A stretch of 11,383 nt of DNA from Actinomycetes bacterium (GTDB lineage: Bacteria > Actinomycetota > Acidimicrobiia > Acidimicrobiales > Bog-793), in assembly GCA_021785095.1 (NCBI GenBank), contig JAJYGM010000499.1, positions 1-11,383 of the forward strand, in the 5' to 3' direction. A program made the translations under genes and the position numbers. This document shows, one piece after another, positions 6,474 through 11,383 of this stretch. Numbering within the stretch: position 1 is the first letter of the stretch; the number at the start of each line of letters is the position of its first letter. Below the pieces are notes generated by a model. It saw nothing but the letters and a program-made list of their open reading frames with translations, was not told where the DNA came from and searched no databases.

Positions 6474-7244
6474 CTAGGGCGTGAAGGAGAGCCGGGCGGC
6501 GAACGCCTCGAAGAGCGCTCGATCGCCGATCACCTCGACCGCCGCCAGCTCTCCGTCGCTCCGCCCGCAGCCGAGGGCGAGGGCGTTCGAGAAGGAGGTG
6601 CGCACGACGAGCCCCGGGTCGCCGTGCGCCGGCAGAGCGAGCTCGTAGGCCTCGCCGTCGAGCTCGAGGCGTACGCCCCTCTCGGCGAGCACTGGCGTCC
6701 CGGCCGAGAGACGTGTCAAGGCCGTCACGATCTGGCGCCGGGCGATGGTGGCGGCCGGGCCTGCGAGATTGCCGGTGCGGCCCGTGGCGCGGCGGACGTC
6801 CTGCTCATGGGCGTAGCAGTCGAAGACCCTGATGGTGAGGAACGCCTTGTAGGGGAGCTCCCCGCCGAAGGGGGCCGGTACCGGTTGCTCGGGTGGGATG
6901 TCCCGGGCGTGGAGGTCGGCGAGACGTCGACCGGTGACTTCGAGGAGCTCCTCTCGCAACTGTGCCGGCGGCCGCCCCCGCCGGAAGTCGACGGGCCGCT
7001 CCGTCACCTGTCCGAGCTCCCCGTTCACATGGGAGAGATCGAGGGGCAGCACGTGGTCTGGCGCCGGGTCACCGAGCGACCACAGCTCGATGGCGATGAC
7101 GTGGGAGACCTGATCGGCGACATCCCAGCCGGGACAGCCGGTGGGGAGGTGCCACTCGTCCTCGGACAGCTGACCGACCAGTTCGGCGAGGGAGGACCAG
7201 GTCTGGGCGAGCGCATTGACCCGGCCCGCGAGGGAAGCGTCCAC
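6474..7244 (-). CDS. maleylpyruvate isomerase-family (MDMPI/DinB-like) mycothiol-dependent protein
   Basis: This 256-residue cytoplasmic protein belongs to the actinobacterial family named after the mycothiol-dependent maleylpyruvate isomerase. The N-terminal DinB-like four-helix domain contains PTGCPGWDVADQVSHV and, further on, FDCYAHEQDVRRATG. In the characterised isomerase, zinc is held by His, Glu and His. Here the equivalents appear to be His48, Asp142 and His146, with the D-x3-H spacing kept. The C-terminal half, about 165-256, resembles the family's SCP2-like MDMPI_C domain. Most members have no proven substrate and may perform mycothiol-dependent isomerisation or conjugation. The neighbours give no aromatic-degradation context, so I do not assign maleylpyruvate. 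The GTG start at 7242-7244 lies 6 nt after TAGCGT on the minus strand, indicating a leaderless mRNA. Confidence 0.88.
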   Translation of the reverse strand: MDASLAGRVNALAQTWSSLAELVGQLSEDEWHLPTGCPGWDVADQVSHVIAIELWSLGDPAPDHVLPLDLSHVNGELGQVTERPVDFRRGRPPAQLREELLEVTGRRLADLHARDIPPEQPVPAPFGGELPYKAFLTIRVFDCYAHEQDVRRATGRTGNLAGPAATIARRQIVTALTRLSAGTPVLAERGVRLELDGEAYELALPAHGDPGLVVRTSFSNALALGCGRSDGELAAVEVIGDRALFEAFAARLSFTP

Positions 7245-7250
7245 GAGACG

Positions 7251-7256
7251 ACGCTA
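7251..7256 (-). promoter_or_regulatory. -10 element for leaderless MDMPI-family mRNA
   Basis: Minus-strand TAGCGT matches TAnnnT and ends exactly 6 nt before GTG 7244. There is no Shine-Dalgarno sequence and no clear -35. Confidence 0.5.
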
Positions 7257-7474
7257 TCGAGCAGGACGTCATGGCGCCGGCACCATCCGACACGCTGTCG
7301 TCGGCGGGATCCGCATGGCCGTGGCGCCGACGGGGAGCACCGTCCTGTCGAAGCGGCAGGCCGTGGCGCCCTGCCACGCCGCTCTGTGTCGGGTGCAGGA
7401 GTGACTAGTCTTTCCTGCCGGGACGGGCCGCGGCACGAGGCGCAGAGGCGTGTCCGATCCCTCGCTCTCGGTCA

Positions 7475-7487
7475 GGACCGGGGGTCC
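7475..7487 (+). promoter_or_regulatory. small hairpin just upstream of tRNA-Thr
   Basis: GGACC (7475-7479) and GGTCC (7483-7487) form a 5-bp stem with loop GGG, 5 nt before the tRNA 5' end. It may be part of the tRNA leader or a processing signal. The rest of 7257-7474 shows no credible gene; TAGTCT near 7405 fits TAnnnT but is far from the tRNA. Confidence 0.25.
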
Positions 7488-7492
7488 ATCTC

Positions 7493-7565
7493 GCCTGGGT
7501 AGCTCAGTCGGCAGAGCAACGCACTCGTAATGCGTAGGTCAGGAGTTCGATTCTCCTCCCAGGCT
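7493..7565 (+). tRNA. tRNA-Thr (anticodon CGU)
   Basis: The acceptor stem GCCTGGG (7493-7499) pairs with CCCAGGC (7558-7564), with T7565 as discriminator. The D-arm contains AGCTCAGTCGGCAGAGC. The anticodon stem ACGCA/TGCGT (7519-7523, 7531-7535) encloses CTCGTAA, with anticodon CGT at 7526-7528. The T-arm is AGGAG-TTCGATT-CTCCT (7541-7557). The length is 73 nt and CCA is not encoded. It reads ACG. Everything to its right differs in composition, so it may mark the chromosomal side of an integration point. Confidence 0.97.
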
Positions 7566-7571
7566 CGCTAT

Positions 7572-7608
7572 GGACTTCACCGAAGTCCGCCCTCGACTTC
7601 ACCGAAGT
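7572..7608. repeat. tandem pair of self-complementary 14-mers after tRNA-Thr
   Basis: GACTTCACCGAAGT occurs twice, at 7573-7586 and 7595-7608, with a 22-nt period. Each copy is itself a hairpin (ACTTC-ACC-GAAGT). The first is extended to a 7-bp stem, GGACTTC/GAAGTCC (7572-7578, 7582-7588). They begin 7 nt after the tRNA. Possible roles are a tRNA terminator, a protein-binding pair or a recombination-site remnant. No T-run follows. Confidence 0.55.
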
Positions 7609-7847
7609 GAACGGTGCCGCTCTGCGCCGTGGTGAGTAGACCACGAGGGTGTACCACCACCACGCCGAGGGCCACGTGCCCGCCTCGGGACGCGTCTCGC
7701 GAGAGCCCAGGCCCACGAGTACCCGAGCCTCTCGCACCGGGGTGAGCTACCACCGCCGCACGGCGGCAGAGCACTCCTTACGCGCCCGGGGCGAAGGACT
7801 GCCTGTTCTTCGGCTACTACCCTGCAAGACAAGGCGCAGGACGCCAC

Positions 7848-7931
7848 TCACTTGTCGACGCGTGGCATGGCCAGGTTGAGCGGCTGGATCTGGGACTTCT
7901 CGTCCACGCAGGGCACCACGGCGGCGGTCGG
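7848..7931 (-). pseudogene. IS630-family transposase relic (DDE first-Asp segment)
   Basis: The minus strand translates as AAVVPCVDEKSQIQPLN (from about 7925 down to 7875). IS630-family transposases have a near-identical hallmark, AVVLCVDEKSQIQALD, that carries the first catalytic Asp of the DDE triad. After it the similarity is lost, and the frame ends at a TGA (7848-7850) about 8 codons later. Upstream of the match, no frame continues into the family's helix-turn-helix region. This is therefore a fragment of perhaps 20-25 codons, not an active element, and no terminal repeats or TA duplication could be placed. Confidence 0.6.
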
Positions 7932-7995
7932 CCGCCCACCTCGACACGGCTCGTGCCGGCGTCGGCACCGTCTCGAGACGGGCCCTGGCAACCGA

Positions 7996-8118
7996 TTCCA
8001 CCACGACGTGAAGGCCTTCGCCGGCGTGGTCCGGCTCTACCTGGGCGCCTACGTCCCCGAACTCCAGATGAGCGGCCAACTCGTCACCTTCTTGAGCGAT
8101 CTCCTCTCGCTCGGGCAG
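7996..8118 (+). pseudogene. possible coding relic of unknown function
   Basis: In the plus frame from TTC 7996 to CAG 8118, only 3 of 41 codons end in A or T. That is far more biased than the flanking sequence in the same frame, or than the opposite-strand frame I checked. It encodes a segment including VVRLYLGAYVPELQMSGQ. The frame has no convincing start, and its bias fades after about 8118. I do not recognise a family, and chance GC patterning is possible. Confidence 0.25.
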
Positions 8119-8295
8119 CGAAGGTGGCGTACCTCTAGCGCGCTTCGATCTCCATCGCTCGGCATCCGCGACAGCGTCGGTCGTCATGGCTGGACCCGTG
8201 CACCGACCAATGGAACTCACCGAGCGAGGGAACAACTCCAGTGATGCAACAGCCACTTCGGCGATATCATCCACCAGGGGGTGCGCGGGCACTGG

Positions 8296-8301
8296 TAGCG
8301 T
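8296..8301 (+). promoter_or_regulatory. candidate -10 for the small ORF at 8314
   Basis: TAGCGT is identical to the -10 proposed for the MDMPI-family gene. It lies 12 nt before ATG 8314, which would give a leader of about 6 nt. No -35 is recognisable. Confidence 0.3.
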
Positions 8302-8313
8302 GCACGCTCAGGT

Positions 8314-8511
8314 ATGGCAGCGGAAGACGACGAACCCCAGGAGATATCACGAGTCAGCTGGTGGAAGCTGCGTCGTCGGCGCAGGCGTCCCCGACGAGGC
8401 CGACTGCCTGAGTATCTTGACGCGTACCTCTCAATGGCCCAGGCGTTGAGTGACGAGCAGCAACCGGAGCAGACATCGTCCGAGCCGCCTGCCGCGAACT
8501 GGCGCGATTAG
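8314..8511 (+). CDS. small hypothetical protein with a poly-Arg patch
   Basis: This 65-residue frame runs from ATG to TAG. An acidic N-terminus (MAAEDDEPQE) is followed by SWWKLRRRRRRPRRGRLPEYL, a strongly basic stretch at about 15-30. After that comes a short amphipathic helix (DAYLSMAQALSDEQ) and an acidic, Ser/Pro-rich tail. The charge segregation looks like a real small protein that could bind nucleic acid or acidic membrane lipids, but I know no family for it. About two thirds of its third codon positions are G or C, lower than the left-hand genes, as in the adjacent flippase. A TAGCGT lies just upstream. It could also be a chance frame. Confidence 0.4.
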   Translation: MAAEDDEPQEISRVSWWKLRRRRRRPRRGRLPEYLDAYLSMAQALSDEQQPEQTSSEPPAANWRD

Positions 8512-8595
8512 GCCGAGTCCACCCGGTGAAGCCGGCGAGTACGGTTTCCGGGCCACGATGAGTCCGGAATCATCGGGGCGGCCCGCCTACGTGGT

Positions 8596-8730
8596 CTAAA
8601 CCATCCTGGGATGCTTGGAGATCTCGCGCTCGGCCGTCTCGGAGATCACCGACCTCATCCCGAGCGCCCCGTCGGTCGTCACCGTCGTCGGCGGGCGAAG
8701 TCCCCTCCCGGTCATCGAATAGATTGCCAT
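8596..8730 (-). pseudogene. possible IS256/Mutator-family transposase relic
   Basis: On the minus strand, the frame ending at TAG 8596-8598 contains GRGLRPPTTVTTDGALGMRSV, with LRPPTT starting at about 8700. IS256-family transposases have a similar stretch around a catalytic Asp (GLRxPxTVTTDGAPGLIRAV). The similarity covers about 20-25 residues and fades after SVISETAERE, before the usual RCxxHRxRN motif. It would be a small relic at most. The stretch 8512-8765 holds nothing else I can name. Confidence 0.35.
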
Positions 8731-8760
8731 CAGGCGCCAGCCCAGGTGAGTGATCCGAGG
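8720..8760 (+). promoter_or_regulatory. candidate -10 and Shine-Dalgarno for the flippase gene
   Basis: TAGATT (8720-8725) fits TAnnnT and would give a leader of roughly 35-40 nt. GAGG (8757-8760) lies 5 nt before GTG 8766 and could serve as a ribosome binding site. An in-frame TGA at 8751-8753 limits how far upstream the gene can start. This leadered arrangement differs from the leaderless genes on the left. Confidence 0.35.
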
Positions 8761-8765
8761 TCCTC

Positions 8766-10268
8766 GTGGCGAAGCCAACTGATACCCAGACGACGGGCGG
8801 AGTATCAAAGGCTCAAAAAGCGACGACCGCCAGCGGAGCTTCTCTTCGTTCCCTCACTGTACGAGGGGCATCCAACCTCGCGCTCCGCGAGGCAGTCGGA
8901 ATGGGCATTCGACTCATTGGAGTGACGATAGTAGTTCGGATCATCGGACCTGCAAACTACGGGATATATGCGGCGGCCGCGGCATTCGTTGTCCTCATCT
9001 CGACATTGGCACAGGGAGGCACCGAGATCTTCCTGATCCGAATGAAGGAGGAACCAACACACGAGGCATATGGTGCTGCGCACGGCTATCTCCTTCTGAC
9101 GAGCGTCGGACTCTGCGCCATCGGTCTCATCCTCTCCATCCCGGTAGCTTCTCTCGTAAGATCGCCAGAGACAATCGTGACCTTTCGGGTCCTCGTGCTG
9201 AGTGTCCCGGCCAACGTCCTCTGGGCACCTGCGCAGGCAGCGATCGAGAGGCGGTTCGACTACCGGAAGATGGGCCTCATCGAAGTTGCCGGTGACGTCG
9301 TCTTCTACGTGACCGCGATCATCTTGGCGTTTGCTGGATCTCGTCAGTGGGCTCTCGTCTTCGGCTTCATCGCCTGGCAGGTGTGGCTCTTCGTCGCTAG
9401 CCTTATTTGGTCCGGGTTGCGGTTCAGGCCCCGCTGGAACACCAAACTCTCAAAGGAGATGCTCCGGCACAGCAGCACCTACGCACCCGCACAGTGGTTG
9501 GACGCCGTCGGGCAGCTGTCCAATCCGATCATCGTCGGACCAGCACTCGGCGTCACGGGGATCGGTTATGTCGCGTTTGCCAACCGCCTTGTCCAGACAG
9601 CGGCTTTCGCACGACGAGGGTCGTGGAGACTCGGGGTCGTGTCCATGGCTCGAGTCGACGAGAACCATCGCATGAGGCGAGCCCTGCAAGACGGGATCAC
9701 CTTGCAAGCCCTAGCGGTGGGAGTGCCCGTCTGCCTTCTGGCGGCGTTATCGCCGCTCATTGTACCGACCCTGTTCGGGCAAAAGTGGACGCCGGCCGTG
9801 CTCCTCATCGCGTTCTTTGCGGTGGCCGCGATCTTGCAGAGTGTGGGCAGCTTCATGGCGACGACCATGTACGCAAAGGGTCGCAACACGCCTCCACTTC
9901 TTGGCGGAATATTTCGCCAAGTTGCCACGATCTCAGTCGCGGCCATCCTCGTGCCAACTCTAGGCCTCAGTGGCTACGGAATAGCCATCCTATGTGGCTC
10001 GGGTGCATTTATCTATCTGGGTGCCGTACTGTACCGGAGTAACTTAGGAGTTTCAGTCGCCCAAGTTCTGCCGTTCGTCGTGAGCCCTGTCAGCATCGCT
10101 CTCATCCCACTCGTGCCCGGACCACTCCGCTTCCTTCTCGTCGCTCCGGCGCTCATGATGCTCGCGATTCCTCGCTTCCGGCGGCAGCTTCAGAGGCTCG
10201 GTGCGCTGGTATGGAATGCCCTCCACGATGACCGGACCGAGCGGTCGTCCTCGACGACGGAAGCATGA
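8766..10268 (+). CDS. Wzx-like polysaccharide flippase (MOP superfamily)
   Basis: This 500-residue, strongly hydrophobic protein has about 12 membrane segments and polar ends, the layout of polysaccharide-biosynthesis exporters (Wzx/TuaB type) that flip lipid-linked oligosaccharides across the plasma membrane. The first membrane region reads REAVGMGIRLIGVTIVVRII, followed by GPANYGIYAAAAAF. That G(P)xxYGIY turn is typical of the family and is seen again in spirit at LSGYGIAILCG late in the protein. RRFDYRKMG and LFGQKWTPA are further family-like loops. The GTG start at 8766 is the first after an in-frame stop at 8751. Third codon positions are only a little above half G or C, clearly lower than in the genes left of tRNA-Thr, which points to horizontal acquisition. 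It faces a GT4 glycosyltransferase, supporting a surface-polysaccharide role. The repeat unit carried is unknown. Confidence 0.9.
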   Translation: MAKPTDTQTTGGVSKAQKATTASGASLRSLTVRGASNLALREAVGMGIRLIGVTIVVRIIGPANYGIYAAAAAFVVLISTLAQGGTEIFLIRMKEEPTHEAYGAAHGYLLLTSVGLCAIGLILSIPVASLVRSPETIVTFRVLVLSVPANVLWAPAQAAIERRFDYRKMGLIEVAGDVVFYVTAIILAFAGSRQWALVFGFIAWQVWLFVASLIWSGLRFRPRWNTKLSKEMLRHSSTYAPAQWLDAVGQLSNPIIVGPALGVTGIGYVAFANRLVQTAAFARRGSWRLGVVSMARVDENHRMRRALQDGITLQALAVGVPVCLLAALSPLIVPTLFGQKWTPAVLLIAFFAVAAILQSVGSFMATTMYAKGRNTPPLLGGIFRQVATISVAAILVPTLGLSGYGIAILCGSGAFIYLGAVLYRSNLGVSVAQVLPFVVSPVSIALIPLVPGPLRFLLVAPALMMLAIPRFRRQLQRLGALVWNALHDDRTERSSSTTEA

Positions 10269-10297
10269 ATCGCGGCCTCACGCGAGCGGCTCCCAGG

Positions 10298-11383
<1,086 letters not shown>

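Larger units (their letters stand above)
7566..8313. other. degenerate non-coding stretch with mobile-element relics
   Basis: This 748-nt stretch has no intact gene I can support. Frames are short, overlap on both strands and show no recognisable domain across their length. It contains the tandem hairpins at 7572-7608, a short CCGCCG/CGGCGG inverted repeat (7753-7766), an IS630-type transposase relic on the minus strand (about 7848-7931), and a plus-strand segment at 7996-8118 with strong GC3 bias that looks like a coding relic. It fits an old insertion zone next to a tRNA gene. Confidence 0.55.

Noticed and set aside
6624..7502. Plus-strand frame of about 290 codons opposite the MDMPI-family gene
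   Set aside because: It is an antisense shadow that runs into the tRNA-Thr and has no domain.
7572..7608. CRISPR array
   Set aside because: There are only two 14-nt copies with an 8-nt gap, with no spacers of the right size and no cas genes.
7753..7766. CCGCCG/CGGCGG inverted repeat as an operator or terminator
   Set aside because: It is short and made only of G and C in a GC-rich region, with no T-run and no adjacent gene to regulate; expected by chance.
7747..8292. Minus-strand frame of about 180 codons in the gap after tRNA-Thr
   Set aside because: It has no recognisable domain and weaker GC3 bias than the opposite strand over its middle part. The IS630 signature lies in a different frame.

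Overview
The window reads as a fragment of a high-GC Actinomycetota chromosome. The reasons are: GTG starts on most genes; third codon positions almost all G or C in the left 7.2 kb; a mycothiol-dependent isomerase/DinB-type protein; two tRNAs without an encoded CCA; and a repeated leaderless-start pattern (TAnnnT, exactly 6 nt, then GTG). A deep-branching class such as Acidimicrobiia or Thermoleophilia would fit, but I cannot fix the class from sequence alone. Both ends cut through genes, and the right end carries a 69-base poly-G run, so this is probably a whole draft contig or its end.

Left part (1-7565), core-like. It opens with the 3' end of an unidentified gene. Convergent to it is a 745-residue PAS-GAF-GAF-PP2C (SpoIIE/RsbU-type) sensor phosphatase. 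Next come tRNA-Ser(UGA) and a membrane-anchored TlpA-like thioredoxin. After that is an apparent operon in which a class I adenylate-forming acyl-CoA synthetase overlaps, by a GTGA junction, a Cys/Met-metabolism PLP enzyme. A convergent maleylpyruvate isomerase-family protein and tRNA-Thr(CGU) close this part.

Right part (7566-11383), accessory. Directly after tRNA-Thr the sequence turns into about 0.75 kb of mostly non-coding DNA. It holds a tandem pair of small hairpins and a short relic of an IS630-type transposase. A possible 65-residue protein and a weaker IS256-like relic follow. Then come a Wzx-like polysaccharide flippase and a convergent GT4 glycosyltransferase. The flippase has clearly lower GC3 than the left genes. 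Together these look like the edge of a surface-polysaccharide island inserted next to a tRNA gene.

The GT4 gene is interrupted by the poly-G run, but its frame continues through the run. The 29 bases beyond encode the family's typical N-terminal motif (QRGGAERVVL), so the run most likely replaces real coding sequence of nearly the same length. I found no CRISPR array, toxin-antitoxin pair, phage module or clearly new system. The most useful observations are the leaderless-start pattern, the length-preserving poly-G replacement and the coupled acyl-CoA synthetase/PLP-enzyme pair.
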